A DNA stretch of 64,000 bases from Bacillota bacterium. GTDB taxonomy: Bacteria > Bacillota > Clostridia > Lachnospirales > Lachnospiraceae. The position numbers and the translations under genes were made by a program. The notes beneath the pieces were generated by a model. The model was given only the letters and a program-made list of their open reading frames with translations, did no database searches and had not been told where the DNA came from. The number at the start of each line of letters is the position of its first letter. Within the stretch, counting starts at the first letter, position 1. This document shows positions 54,165 through 63,135 of the stretch, in pieces. Location: contig JAEZVF010000038.1 of NCBI GenBank assembly GCA_023443225.1, positions 27,934-91,933 on the forward strand, in the 5' to 3' direction.

Positions 54165-55100
54165 ATGGAATTTATAAAAGGGATAACCTTTGGACCATTT
54201 GCACCAAAGGGTAGCTATGAGACTGCTGCAGCAAAAGAAAGTTTAAAAAATATGAAAGAACGAACAGGTGCTGACTTTGTTATTTTAGTACCTGTAGGGT
54301 TGCAGGAAACTGCACAATCAGAAACTATTGATTATAGATCAAAGAATACAGTCAGTGATGAAGAATTAATTGCTGTTATAGAATATGCTAAATTACTGGG
54401 GTTACGTGTGGCGCTAAAACCTACAGTCAATTGTTTGGATGGAACTTGGAGGGCACATATTAATTTCTTTGATAAGGAGGTACCTTGCGAACCTAAATGG
54501 AGTAACTGGTTTCCGTCTTATACAGAATTTCAATTACATTACGCACAAATTGCAGAAAAAACCGATTGTGAAATGTTTATTGCCGGTTGTGAAATGGTAA
54601 TGGCAGAGCGAAGAGAAACAGAGTGGCGTAAGCTGATTGCAGATATCAAAAAAGTTTATAATGGACTGGTATCATACAATACCGATAAATATCAGGAAGA
54701 TAATGTTACCTGGTGGGATTGTGTGGACATTATATCATCTAGCGGATATTATCCTCTAACCGATTGGGATAAAGAATTGGATCGAATAGAAACTGTCGTT
54801 AAAAAGTTTAATAAACCTTTTTTCTTTGCTGAAGCTGGTTGTATGTCGGCAGTTGGCTCATCAAAGGTACCAAACGACTGGAATTGTAAAGGGGAAGTTA
54901 ATCTAAAAGAACAAGCAGATTGGTACCAGGAGATGTTTCATAAAACCTCAAAAAGGGATTGGGTATCCGGCTTTGGACTCTGGGATTGGGCATGGAAACA
55001 ATACCACATAGAGGATGCAGACAAAAATCCAGGTTATGATATTTATGGAAAACCTGCAGAAATTATTGTAAAGGATTATTATACTAGAGCAGCAAAATAA
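54165..55100 (+). CDS. GH113-like glycoside hydrolase, cytoplasmic
   Basis: This is a 311-residue TIM-barrel protein without signal peptide. It resembles the GH113 family (beta-mannanase/mannosidase type): MEFIKGITFGPFAPKGS at the start, the probable acid/base Glu143 in IAGCEMVMAE and the probable nucleophile Glu223 in FFFAEAGC. KPTVNCLDGTWRAHI and SGFGLWDWAW give the sugar-binding aromatic residues. AGAGAG lies before the ATG. Intracellular location suggests action on short manno-oligosaccharides taken up by the cell. It follows the epimerase gene and ends before a stable hairpin. The family call is moderate; the substrate is inferred. Confidence 0.72.
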   Translation: MEFIKGITFGPFAPKGSYETAAAKESLKNMKERTGADFVILVPVGLQETAQSETIDYRSKNTVSDEELIAVIEYAKLLGLRVALKPTVNCLDGTWRAHINFFDKEVPCEPKWSNWFPSYTEFQLHYAQIAEKTDCEMFIAGCEMVMAERRETEWRKLIADIKKVYNGLVSYNTDKYQEDNVTWWDCVDIISSSGYYPLTDWDKELDRIETVVKKFNKPFFFAEAGCMSAVGSSKVPNDWNCKGEVNLKEQADWYQEMFHKTSKRDWVSGFGLWDWAWKQYHIEDADKNPGYDIYGKPAEIIVKDYYTRAAK

Positions 55101-55111
55101 TGAATCGCCCT

Positions 55112-55141
55112 CCATAAGTTAGATTCAGGTCTAACTTATGG
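55112..55141. terminator. Hairpin between convergent genes
   Basis: CCATAAGTTAGA and TCTAACTTATGG form a perfect 12-bp stem with a 6-nt loop. No long T run follows, but its position between convergent transcripts suggests termination in both directions. Confidence 0.55.
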
Positions 55142-55188
55142 GGCAGTTCAATGATTAGCAGCTCTTTTCTTTAAGCATTCCCTTAATA

Positions 55189-55776
55189 TTAGTAGGGACT
55201 TATCACAACAGGTTGAATTTGTTTTCCTTCTAATGCACTTTCTATTGTTTGAATTAAAAGGTTTGTATGGGCAATCATGGAATTTGGTTTATTATTAGGA
55301 CTATCCTGTCCAAATGGTACAAAATATATATTTTTGGTATTCATTAAAATTCCAATGTTTTTTAGATTCATCCCTAAAGAGTCATTTGATGATAAAGAAA
55401 CAACTAAAGGTTTACCATTTCTTAAATGTCCTTTTGCAGCCATCAAGACGGGTGTATCCGTGATTCCATTCGCAAGTTTTGCTATCGTATTACCGGTACA
55501 TGGTATAATTACCAGAATATCTAAATAGCTTTGTGGTCCTAGCGGTTCTGCAGCTTCAATGGTTGTGATTGGATCCTTTCCTGTTATAGATTTCATTTTT
55601 TGAAGGAAGTCATCTGCTTTACCAAAGCGGCTGTTTATTGTCTGGGATGAGTCGGAGAAAATAGGATAAACTGTTGCATCATTTTCTATAAGACGTTCTA
55701 TTTCTTGAAATACTTTTTCATAAGTACAAAAGGAACCGGTCAGTGCAATTCCAATTTTAGTATTATTAAGAGACAT
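55189..55776 (-). CDS. dpaB: Dipicolinate synthase subunit B
   Basis: This is a 195-residue flavoprotein of the phosphopantothenoylcysteine-decarboxylase fold. GIALTGSFCTYEKVFQEIERL, IIPCTGNTIAKLANGITDTPV and FVPFGQDSPNNKPNSM are typical. With DpaA it makes dipicolinic acid for the spore core. It starts 1 bp after the dpaA stop, so translation is coupled. The pair is the SpoVF type used by many Lachnospiraceae and Bacilli, unlike clostridia that rely on an electron-transfer flavoprotein instead. Confidence 0.92.
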   Translation of the reverse strand: MSLNNTKIGIALTGSFCTYEKVFQEIERLIENDATVYPIFSDSSQTINSRFGKADDFLQKMKSITGKDPITTIEAAEPLGPQSYLDILVIIPCTGNTIAKLANGITDTPVLMAAKGHLRNGKPLVVSLSSNDSLGMNLKNIGILMNTKNIYFVPFGQDSPNNKPNSMIAHTNLLIQTIESALEGKQIQPVVISPY

Positions 55777-55777
55777 A

Positions 55778-56653
55778 TTAGCACTTCTTTCCTACATTTG
55801 ATAAAACATGGTCTACTAAAAAAACAGCGGAAGATTTCGGAGCAAATTTTCCCGGAAGGCCAAGGCAAAGTTTACAATTTCTCTGGAGTTCATTGGCACA
55901 TGGATAATCAACACCACCGGGAGCTGATGCTATATCAATGATAACAACATCAGATTTGGTTCTGATGAGCAGATCCTTTGTAAGTACGAGGGAAGGAACC
56001 GTATTGAAAATATAATCATAGGTATGAATCGTGTTCTTAAGTTCAGCAATATAAGCTGTATTAAAAGATGCAGTATAAGCATCGACCAATGCGATTTGAG
56101 ATCTGGCAGCAATGGTAATTTGCTTACACAGGCCTTTTAATTTATCTGCTAAAGTACGTGCGCATCTTCCATAACCAATAATCAGGCAGGAGCTGCCATG
56201 AAGATTCCTATTACTATTATTAATTGCTTCAGCGATAGCACCTTCTGCAGTAGCTATAGTATTATATAAAATGATTTCTTCGGTTTCCATAAAATCATAA
56301 TAATAAATACTATTTGCATTACAATAATTCTTTAATTCCGCAGTAAAGCAACCACCATATAATTTGTGATCTGGAGTTAATAAGCTGCATAAGGATTCTA
56401 TAGTTAAATCCGTATTTGGATTAAGCGCTGTTATGTGACACCTGTCTTTAGATATAGGGATAGGAGTAAGAAGGTTTTGACAGGTATTCATAGCTTCTGA
56501 TAAAGAATTCGTAGTATAACAGGATGAGTCCAATTCTGGATCACTTAATCCAAATACTATAACAGAATACTTACGTGCAATGAATTCGTTTGCCATATAG
56601 ATTTGCCTCATATCGCCACCTAATATAGCAAAATCAAATTTTGGATGATTCAT
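55778..56653 (-). CDS. dpaA: Dipicolinate synthase subunit A
   Basis: This is a 291-residue NAD(P)-dependent oxidoreductase with GGDMRQIYMANEF at the N-terminus, a Rossmann motif IIGYGRCARTLADKLKG at about 155, and DIASAPGGVDYPCANEL near the C-terminus. It acts with DpaB in the mother cell during sporulation. TAGGAGG precedes the ATG. Upstream at 56700-56726 is a weak match to a SigK-type promoter. It is divergent from rpsO. Confidence 0.92.
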   Translation of the reverse strand: MNHPKFDFAILGGDMRQIYMANEFIARKYSVIVFGLSDPELDSSCYTTNSLSEAMNTCQNLLTPIPISKDRCHITALNPNTDLTIESLCSLLTPDHKLYGGCFTAELKNYCNANSIYYYDFMETEEIILYNTIATAEGAIAEAINNSNRNLHGSSCLIIGYGRCARTLADKLKGLCKQITIAARSQIALVDAYTASFNTAYIAELKNTIHTYDYIFNTVPSLVLTKDLLIRTKSDVVIIDIASAPGGVDYPCANELQRNCKLCLGLPGKFAPKSSAVFLVDHVLSNVGKKC

Positions 56654-56699
56654 AAACAGCCTCCTATAACAGAACGAAAATAGACTATTGGATGATTAC

Positions 56700-56726
56700 A
56701 ATATATGGATTTAAAATCAAAACGTT
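56700..56726 (-). promoter_or_regulatory. Candidate sporulation (SigK-type) promoter for dpaAB
   Basis: On the minus strand AACG (56723-56726) and CATATATT (56700-56707) are 15 bp apart, resembling the SigK or SigE pattern. In Bacillus the homologous operon is SigK-dependent; assignment here is tentative. Confidence 0.35.
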
Positions 56727-56739
56727 ACTGAAATAATTG

Positions 56740-56768
56740 TTTACAATTGATGCAGACTATGTTATGAT
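56740..56768 (+). promoter_or_regulatory. Promoter of rpsO
   Basis: TTTACA (56740-56745) and TATGAT (56763-56768) are spaced by 17 bp. The transcript would have a leader of about 85 nt. Confidence 0.7.
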
Positions 56769-56788
56769 AGTAAACGTATCAAAAAAAG

Positions 56789-56830
56789 CCAATACTCAGA
56801 AATTGGACACTCCGACCGTTATCTTAGTGT
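56789..56830 (+). promoter_or_regulatory. Structured rpsO leader, possible S15 autoregulatory site
   Basis: Two adjacent short stems are seen: CCAAT/ATTGG (56789-56806) and ACACT/AGTGT (56807-56830). Leaders of rpsO often bind S15 for autoregulation in other bacteria. Sequence alone does not prove it here. Confidence 0.4.
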
Positions 56831-56859
56831 TAGGCGTTTAAATTTTAGGAGGAATTATT

Positions 56860-57126
56860 ATGATTAGTAAAGAAAAGAAACAAGAAATTATCGCAGCTTA
56901 CGGAAGAACACCAGAAGATACTGGTTCACCGGAAGTACAAATTGCTCTTTTAACTGTAAGAATTAGTGAATTAACAGAGCATTTAAAGGTTAACAAAAAA
57001 GATCATCACTCCAGAAGAGGTCTTCTTCAAATGGTAGGTCAGAGAAGAGGATTACTAGAATACTTAAAGAAGACAAATATTGAAGGATATCGTACTTTAA
57101 TTGAACGTTTAGGTTTAAGAAAGTAA
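56860..57126 (+). CDS. rpsO: 30S ribosomal protein S15
   Basis: This is an 88-residue primary 16S-binding protein. The signatures TPEDTGSPEVQIALLT and DHHSRRGLLQMVGQRRGLLEYL are full matches. TAGGAGGA precedes the ATG. It is monocistronic here, ending in a strong terminator, with a MATE gene between it and pnp. Confidence 0.97.
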   Translation: MISKEKKQEIIAAYGRTPEDTGSPEVQIALLTVRISELTEHLKVNKKDHHSRRGLLQMVGQRRGLLEYLKKTNIEGYRTLIERLGLRK

Positions 57127-57140
57127 ATTGTGGAAATAAA

Positions 57141-57165
57141 GAGTGGATTTAGTCCACTCTTTTAT
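57141..57165 (+). terminator. rpsO terminator
   Basis: GAGTGGA (57141-57147) and TCCACTC (57153-57159) form a 7-bp stem with a 5-nt loop, followed by TTTTATTTA. Confidence 0.8.
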
Positions 57166-57224
57166 TTATATTATTATTGCGAAAAAGCAGTTTGTTGATA
57201 CATAGAAGAAGTGGAGCTGGAATT

Positions 57225-58601
57225 ATGATACGTAATATAAGTTTTATATGGGAAGACAAAAAATTTTTAAAAAGAACGATAGGGATTGCCTTACCGATTG
57301 CATTACAAAGCTTACTAAACACTACAGTAAACTTTGTAGATACATTAATGATAGGTCAATTGGGCGAAACATCAATTGCTGCAGTTGGATTGGCAAATAA
57401 AGTTTTTTTCGTGTTCACACTTTTAGTTTTTGGAATAGTTAGTGGCTCTGGTGTATTAACTGCTCAGTACTGGGGAAAACGAGATGTTCCAAATATAAGA
57501 AGAGTGTTAGGAATGTCATTAATTCTTAGCATATTAATGGCTCTTTTATTTGTAATTCCGAGCATGCTCTGCCCAGATTTGGTAATGAGTATCTTTACGA
57601 ATGAAAAAGATACAATTAAGATAGGAGCCAGCTATCTTATGATTGTAGCAATAAGCTATCCTTTTACAGCAGTTACAAATGCTTATGTAGCATTACTTAG
57701 GGGAGTGAATCAGGTAAAAGCTCCAGTCATTATTACTTCAATTTCTATTTTGGTAAATATCGTATTCAATTACTTGCTTATTTATGGTAAGTTTGGCTTT
57801 CCAGAATTAGGTGTAGCCGGTGCAGCCATTGCAACATTACTTGCAAGACTTGTGGAATGTGCTGTGTTACTATGCATTGTATATGGAAAGAAAGGGCCGG
57901 CAGCAGCGAAGCCTAGAGAGTTATTTAACTATAACAAAGGCTTTTTAACAAAATATTTTGGAACAGTTACTCCTGTTATTGCAAATGAATTCATGTGGGG
58001 ATTAGGGGTTACCTTATATTCCGTGGCATATGGCAGGATGGGTAAGTCAGCGATGGCTGCCATTACCATCACACAGACTGTGGAGCAAATAACACAAGTC
58101 GTATTTATGGGAATGAGCAACGCTACGGCAGTTATTTTAGGAAATGAAATGGGAGCAGGACATCTAAAAAGTGCTGAAAAACATGCTAAAAGTTTAATAT
58201 GGCTACAATTCCTTCTTACTATTATAGTTGCAGTTATTGGTTTCTTTTTCAAAGATGCTATTATTAGTTTATTTGCTGTTTCTGAACAAGTACAAAGCTA
58301 TTTTAAATTATGCTTTACCGCTTATATCTTATATATGCCATTTAAAACATTTAATTATATTAATGTTGTTGGTATTCTAAGAAGCGGAGGAGATACCAAA
58401 GCCTGTTTATTCTTAGATTGCACTGGAGTATGGTTAATTGGAATTCCTATGGCATTTATCGGCGGATTACTGTTTCAACTACCGATTTATATCGTATATG
58501 CCATGGTAATGATTGAGGAAATATACAAGTTTGCTTTAGGCTTAATCCGTTACCGCCAGAAGAAATGGCTGAGAAATATTGTTGCTACGGATTTTAATTG
58601 A
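57225..58601 (+). CDS. MATE-family efflux transporter
   Basis: The start at 57225 follows GTGGAGCT; an in-frame TTG at 57177 is alternative. The 458-residue protein has about 12 membrane helices in two homologous halves. LPIALQSLLNTTVNFVDTLMIGQLGE and the second-half counterpart near TPVIANEFMWGLG are typical. MATE proteins export cationic drugs or metabolites using sodium or proton gradients. It stands between rpsO and pnp, which are usually neighbours. A terminator follows. Confidence 0.9.
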   Translation: MIRNISFIWEDKKFLKRTIGIALPIALQSLLNTTVNFVDTLMIGQLGETSIAAVGLANKVFFVFTLLVFGIVSGSGVLTAQYWGKRDVPNIRRVLGMSLILSILMALLFVIPSMLCPDLVMSIFTNEKDTIKIGASYLMIVAISYPFTAVTNAYVALLRGVNQVKAPVIITSISILVNIVFNYLLIYGKFGFPELGVAGAAIATLLARLVECAVLLCIVYGKKGPAAAKPRELFNYNKGFLTKYFGTVTPVIANEFMWGLGVTLYSVAYGRMGKSAMAAITITQTVEQITQVVFMGMSNATAVILGNEMGAGHLKSAEKHAKSLIWLQFLLTIIVAVIGFFFKDAIISLFAVSEQVQSYFKLCFTAYILYMPFKTFNYINVVGILRSGGDTKACLFLDCTGVWLIGIPMAFIGGLLFQLPIYIVYAMVMIEEIYKFALGLIRYRQKKWLRNIVATDFN

Positions 58602-58660
58602 TTAAAACTTGGTGGATAGAAAAATTTAGTAGTATTTTAATGCCATCAGTGTTATAATAA

Positions 58661-58693
58661 TAAGAACGGGGTCATTTTCCCTGTTCTTATTCT
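58661..58693 (+). terminator. Terminator of the MATE gene
   Basis: AATAAGAACGGGG and CCCTGTTCTTATT flank a short loop and give about 12 bp, followed by CTTTGTTTTG. It isolates pnp from the MATE gene. Confidence 0.7.
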
Positions 58694-58835
58694 TTGTTTT
58701 GTCTAGAGTGGGCGAACAACTATGTTGGAGATAATCCCCGAGACTTCTGAAAAGGTTATTGAATTGATACTTTCGGTAGGTTTTTCAGTAGTTTCGGAGT
58801 CTCCAACCAAAATTATTATTAAAAGGAGATCAAGT

Positions 58836-60923
58836 ATGTACAAAAGTTTTTCCATGGAACTTGCCGGTAGAACACTAACCGTTGAGGTTGGTAGAGTTGC
58901 GGCACAAGCAAACGGTGCGGCATTTATGCATTATGGTGATACCGTTGTATTATCTACTGCAACAGCATCTGAAAAACCAAGGGAGGGAATCGATTTCTTC
59001 CCGTTAAGTGTTGAATATGAAGAAAAATTATATGCAGTTGGTAAAATACCGGGAGGATTCATCAAGAGAGAGGGAAAAGCATCTGAAAATGCCGTTCTTA
59101 CATCCCGCGTTATCGACCGTCCAATGAGACCCTTATTTCCAAAAGATTATAGAAATGACGTTACATTAAATAACTTGGTAATGTGTGTAGATCAGGATTG
59201 CAGTCCTGAATTAACAGCAATGTTAGGTTCTGCAATTGCAACTGCTATTTCTGATATTCCGTTTGATGGTCCAACTTCATCTACGATGGTTGGAATGGTT
59301 GATGGTGAACTTGTTTTTAATCCAACTAGTTCACAAAGAGATCGTTCTACCTTAAGTCTGACTGTTGCCTCCACTAGAGATAAAGTTATCATGATTGAAG
59401 CCGGTGCGGATGAAATACCAGAAGATAAGATGATAGAAGCCATCTTTGCTGCTCATGATCTTAATAAAAAGGTGATTGAATTTATAGATAGCATTGTAGC
59501 AGAGTGTGGAAAACCAAAACATGATTATGTAAAATGTGATACTCCTGCAGAATTATGGGAGGACATGGTATCCTTTATTACACCGGAAGCAATGGAAGTT
59601 GCCGTATTTACGGACGATAAACAAACCAGAGAAGCAAATATCAGAGAGATTAAGGATAGATTAGCTGCACGTTATGAAGAGATGAATTCGGACTGGCTTC
59701 CTCTCATTGACGAAGCTGTTTACAAATTCCAGAAGAAGACCGTCAGAAAGATGATCTTAAAAGATCAAAAACGTCCTGACGGCAGAAAAGTTGATGAAAT
59801 CCGTCATCTTGCTGCAGAAGTTGATTTGTTACCAAGAACTCATGGTTCGGCTATGTTTACCCGTGGTCAGACACAGGTGCTTACCGTTACAACGTTAGGT
59901 GCATTGGCTGAAATACAAAAGTTAGACGGGCTTGATGAAAATGAAACATCAAAGAGATATATGCATCATTACAATTTTCCATCTTATTCTGTTGGTGAAA
60001 CTAGACCTTCTAGAGGTCCTGGAAGACGTGAAATTGGACATGGTGCTTTAGCAGAGAAAGCTTTGGTTCCAGTTCTACCATCCGAAGAAGAATTTCCATA
60101 TGCAATCCGTACTGTATCAGAAGTATTAGAATCCAACGGTTCTACTTCACAGGGAAGTATTTGTGCTTCTACCTTATCATTAATGGCAGCTGGGGTTCCT
60201 ATTAAGAGTATGGTGGCAGGTATTTCTGTTGGTCTTGTTACAGGAGAAACCGATGATGACTATATTATCTTAACAGACATTCAGGGACTTGAAGATTTCT
60301 TCGGCGATATGGACTTTAAGGTAGCTGGTACCCATAACGGTATAACTGCAATTCAGATGGATATTAAGATTCATGGTTTAACCAGAGAAATCATTGAAAA
60401 GGCTATCTATAGAACAAAAGAAGCAAGAACTTATATGTTAAATGATATTATGGCACCATGTATTGCTGTACCTCGTGAAGAAGTTGGACCTTATTCACCA
60501 AAAATTGTTCAGATTAAGATAGATCCTGCCAAAATCGGAGAAGTTGTTGGTCAAAGAGGTAAGACGATTAATGCGATTATCGAGCAGACCGGTGTTAAGA
60601 TTGACATTACCGATGAAGGTGCAGTGTCCGTATGTGGTATCGATGCTGAAAGTATTCAGAAAGCAGTTAAAATTATCAATATGATAGTTACTGATTTTGA
60701 AGAAGGTAAACTCTATGAAGGTAAGGTAGTAAGTATCAAAGACTTTGGTGCATTTATAGAATTTGCTCCTGGCAAAGAAGGCATGGTTCATATTTCTAAG
60801 ATTTCTAAAGAAAGAATTGAACATGTAGAAGATGTTCTTACCCTTGGCGATGTTGTTAAGGTTGTATGCCTTGGTAAAGATAAGATGGGAAGAATCAGTT
60901 TTAGCATTAAAGATGTAAAATAA
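58836..60923 (+). CDS. pnp: Polyribonucleotide nucleotidyltransferase
   Basis: The start at 58836 follows AAAAGGAG; the upstream in-frame ATG at 58722 lacks family similarity in the extra 38 residues. The 695-residue 3'-5' exoribonuclease has two RNase PH domains (GGFIKREGKASENAVL in the first; RPDGRKVDEIRHL and GSTSQGSICASTL in the second), a KH domain (IGEVVGQRGKTINAII) and an S1 domain (YEGKVVSIKDFGAFIEFAPG). It is a main enzyme of RNA decay. Two hairpins follow. Its leader between the terminator and start is about 140 nt. Confidence 0.96.
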   Translation: MYKSFSMELAGRTLTVEVGRVAAQANGAAFMHYGDTVVLSTATASEKPREGIDFFPLSVEYEEKLYAVGKIPGGFIKREGKASENAVLTSRVIDRPMRPLFPKDYRNDVTLNNLVMCVDQDCSPELTAMLGSAIATAISDIPFDGPTSSTMVGMVDGELVFNPTSSQRDRSTLSLTVASTRDKVIMIEAGADEIPEDKMIEAIFAAHDLNKKVIEFIDSIVAECGKPKHDYVKCDTPAELWEDMVSFITPEAMEVAVFTDDKQTREANIREIKDRLAARYEEMNSDWLPLIDEAVYKFQKKTVRKMILKDQKRPDGRKVDEIRHLAAEVDLLPRTHGSAMFTRGQTQVLTVTTLGALAEIQKLDGLDENETSKRYMHHYNFPSYSVGETRPSRGPGRREIGHGALAEKALVPVLPSEEEFPYAIRTVSEVLESNGSTSQGSICASTLSLMAAGVPIKSMVAGISVGLVTGETDDDYIILTDIQGLEDFFGDMDFKVAGTHNGITAIQMDIKIHGLTREIIEKAIYRTKEARTYMLNDIMAPCIAVPREEVGPYSPKIVQIKIDPAKIGEVVGQRGKTINAIIEQTGVKIDITDEGAVSVCGIDAESIQKAVKIINMIVTDFEEGKLYEGKVVSIKDFGAFIEFAPGKEGMVHISKISKERIEHVEDVLTLGDVVKVVCLGKDKMGRISFSIKDVK

Positions 60924-60942
60924 TTTCATATTTTGATATTAT

Positions 60943-61020
60943 AAGGAGCTGTTGCAAAAATCATAGCCTGCATTTCAGGTATAAATTTGATAAGCTTATA
61001 ATTTTGCAGCACCTCCTTTT
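60943..61020 (+). terminator. Terminator of pnp
   Basis: AAGGAGCTGTTGCAAAA (60943-60959) pairs with TTTTGCAGCACCTCCTT (about 61002-61018) at 15 of 17 positions and is followed by T residues. The loop contains the smaller palindrome TATAAGCTTATA. Confidence 0.7.
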
Positions 61021-61035
61021 CATAGATATACTTAT

Positions 61036-61104
61036 AAAAATTCATATTTCAAAGCAAATGGAATCCTTCGAATATCCAATTCGCTTTGAACTATGAATTT
61101 TTTT
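61036..61104. repeat. Long AT-rich hairpin after pnp
   Basis: AAAAATTCATATTTCAAAGC (61036-61055) and its continuation pair with the inverted copy ending at about 61104, roughly 25 of 28 positions, ending in a T run. It could act as a second terminator. The remaining sequence up to 61240 is AT-rich without a visible gene. Confidence 0.6.
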
Positions 61105-61257
61105 ATATGTGAAATAAATTAATAGGAACAATAATGCAACTTACCCCCTTTTATTTCGCAAGAAACCGAAATCGCATTGCAATTATTTTTTTTTACCATT
61201 ATGATATTGCTATAAACTGTTGCATAGATGATATCGAATCAGGAGGAGTTGGTAAAC

Positions 61258-61695
61258 TTGAAGATAACCGTGGAAGAATCTGAAAGTAATAATGAAATTG
61301 AAGTTATAATAAAATGCCGGAAGAAGAATGAGAAGGTTGATAAGCTGATATCAGCGATTCAATTAAACAGCCAGACTGTGATAGGAAAATCCGAAGGAAT
61401 TACATATTTTCTACTACTGGATATCATTTTATATATTGATACTGTAGACGAAAAGGTGTTCATATATACAAAAGATAAGGTATATGAAACCAATTTGAGA
61501 CTGTATGAGCTTGAGGAAATGTTTTTACATACCGGAATGATACGAGTAAACAAATCTACCATAATAAATCTGATGAAGGTTGATCATGTATCTCCTATGC
61601 TGAATGGAAGAATCAAAGCTGTTTTAATAAATGGTGAAACTATAATAATATCAAGGCAATATGTTCAAAACTTCAAGAAGAAATTAGGAATCTAG
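61258..61695 (+). CDS. LytTR-domain DNA-binding regulator
   Basis: An initiating TTG at 61258 is preferred because AGGAGGAG lies 9 bp upstream. The 145-residue protein has a short N-terminal segment and a LytTR domain (about 45-145; ILYIDTVDEKVFIYT, FLHTGMIRVNKSTIINL, LINGETIIISRQYVQNFKK). It has no receiver domain. This type is typically encoded with a DUF3021 membrane protein, present 26 bp downstream, and represses or activates neighbouring transporter genes in response to membrane signals. GTTGCA and TGCAAC repeats upstream (61126-61224) may be binding half-sites. Confidence 0.88.
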   Translation: MKITVEESESNNEIEVIIKCRKKNEKVDKLISAIQLNSQTVIGKSEGITYFLLLDIILYIDTVDEKVFIYTKDKVYETNLRLYELEEMFLHTGMIRVNKSTIINLMKVDHVSPMLNGRIKAVLINGETIIISRQYVQNFKKKLGI

Positions 61696-61721
61696 TCAGA
61701 TAACCGACAGAAAGGAGTCAT

Positions 61722-62177
61722 ATGAAGATGAAGAAAAGAGTACTCTCGCATTTTATTACTGGAATCATGATATCGTTTACCATTGAAATACTAGTTATGA
61801 CATTGGCAGTCTTGTTCGCTGGCGGAGATTCGCTGCCGGTAAGCATGATTTGTCAAGCATTTGCGCTGGCAGCTTGCTGTTCTGTTATCGGAACAATTTT
61901 TAGTTCTGACAAATTAAGTTTTAGGATGCAAGTTATCTTTACTTATGTATTTTCCTTAATCACTGTATTATTTTTTTCTTACACATTTCACTGGGAGGGA
62001 ATGGGTGACGGTATATTTACTGGAACATCCTTTCTTGTAATCATCATTACTTTATTTACTGTAGGATACTCAATCACCATGACAATAACTTGGCTTTCTC
62101 ATAAAAAAATGAAGAAACGAATGAATGATAAATTAACTGAATATAAGCAAAAAGCAAGAATTTCAGAAGAGGATTAG
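61722..62177 (+). CDS. DUF3021-like membrane protein
   Basis: This is a 151-residue protein with four predicted membrane segments (about 10-32, 40-60, 70-88, 100-120) and a charged Lys-rich C-terminus. LytTR-DUF3021 gene pairs are a recurring unit in Firmicutes, where the membrane protein probably modulates the regulator. GAAAGGAG precedes the ATG. It is followed by an ABC transporter pair, possibly the regulated target. Confidence 0.75.
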   Translation: MKMKKRVLSHFITGIMISFTIEILVMTLAVLFAGGDSLPVSMICQAFALAACCSVIGTIFSSDKLSFRMQVIFTYVFSLITVLFFSYTFHWEGMGDGIFTGTSFLVIIITLFTVGYSITMTITWLSHKKMKKRMNDKLTEYKQKARISEED

Positions 62178-62238
62178 CACTATCATTCTAAAGAGTTGTT
62201 TAGTAACTAATAAGTTGAATACGCAGAAAGAGGTAATC

Positions 62239-63135
62239 ATGAAACGTGCATTACAGGTGAAAAATTTAGTAAAAAGTTATTCGGGTAGAGAAGTGTTACA
62301 TGGGATATCCTTTGAAGTTAGGGAAGGAGAAATTTTTGCATTGCTTGGTTCTAACGGAGCAGGTAAGACAACAACATTGGAATGTGTGGAAGGACTTAGA
62401 AAATATGAGAGAGGGGAAATATTTTTCCTGGATAAGAAGCAGGAAAAAAAGAGTATTCACAAGCTAATTGGTATACAACTACAATCAACTGCTTTACCGA
62501 ATAATATCACGGTAATTGAAGCGTATAAATTATTCTGTAAAGCAAATAAGGTAAAATATGATGAGACCATTTTGGAACGTTTTGGATTACATAAAATAAA
62601 AAATAAACAGTATCTATCTATGTCCACTGGGCAAAAGAGAAGATTACACCTGGCACTTTCCCTTTTACATAATCCTAAGATTGTCTTCTTGGATGAGCCT
62701 ACAGCAGGGCTTGATGTAGAGGGTCAGGTAGCACTACATAATGAGTTGCTACGATTAAAAGAGCAAGGTACAACAATTATACTAACATCACATAATATGG
62801 CAGAAGTTGAAAAATTATGTGATCGTATTGCTATTCTTCGGGACGGACAGGTTGGTTTCATTGGAAAACCAGAAGAATTGATTGCTTCTTGCGAAGAAAA
62901 GACTGAAATAGCAATAAAATCAAAGCTTGGTTATCAAAATGAAGAATTACTTTATTGCAAATATGTAAAAAGTGAAAATGGATATGAGGTTTATCTTGCA
63001 AACGATATTTCAGAAGCGATGCTCGAATTGTTAACTATGAATAAATCAAGAAATAATGATATCCTAGACATTCGGATTCATCATTCCTCCTTGGAGGATA
63101 AATTTATGGAATTCTCAAAGGAGGAGACTGCATGA
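62239..63135 (+). CDS. ABC transporter ATP-binding protein
   Basis: The start at 62239 follows AGAAAGAGG; the TTG at 62215 is less likely. The 298-residue ATPase shows Walker A GSNGAGKTT, signature LSMSTGQKRR and Walker B IVFLDEPTAGLD. The C-terminal 80 residues form a regulatory extension seen in drug-export ATPases. It overlaps the permease gene by 4 bp. The unit LytTR-DUF3021-ABC is likely a regulated exporter operon. Confidence 0.9.
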   Translation: MKRALQVKNLVKSYSGREVLHGISFEVREGEIFALLGSNGAGKTTTLECVEGLRKYERGEIFFLDKKQEKKSIHKLIGIQLQSTALPNNITVIEAYKLFCKANKVKYDETILERFGLHKIKNKQYLSMSTGQKRRLHLALSLLHNPKIVFLDEPTAGLDVEGQVALHNELLRLKEQGTTIILTSHNMAEVEKLCDRIAILRDGQVGFIGKPEELIASCEEKTEIAIKSKLGYQNEELLYCKYVKSENGYEVYLANDISEAMLELLTMNKSRNNDILDIRIHHSSLEDKFMEFSKEETA

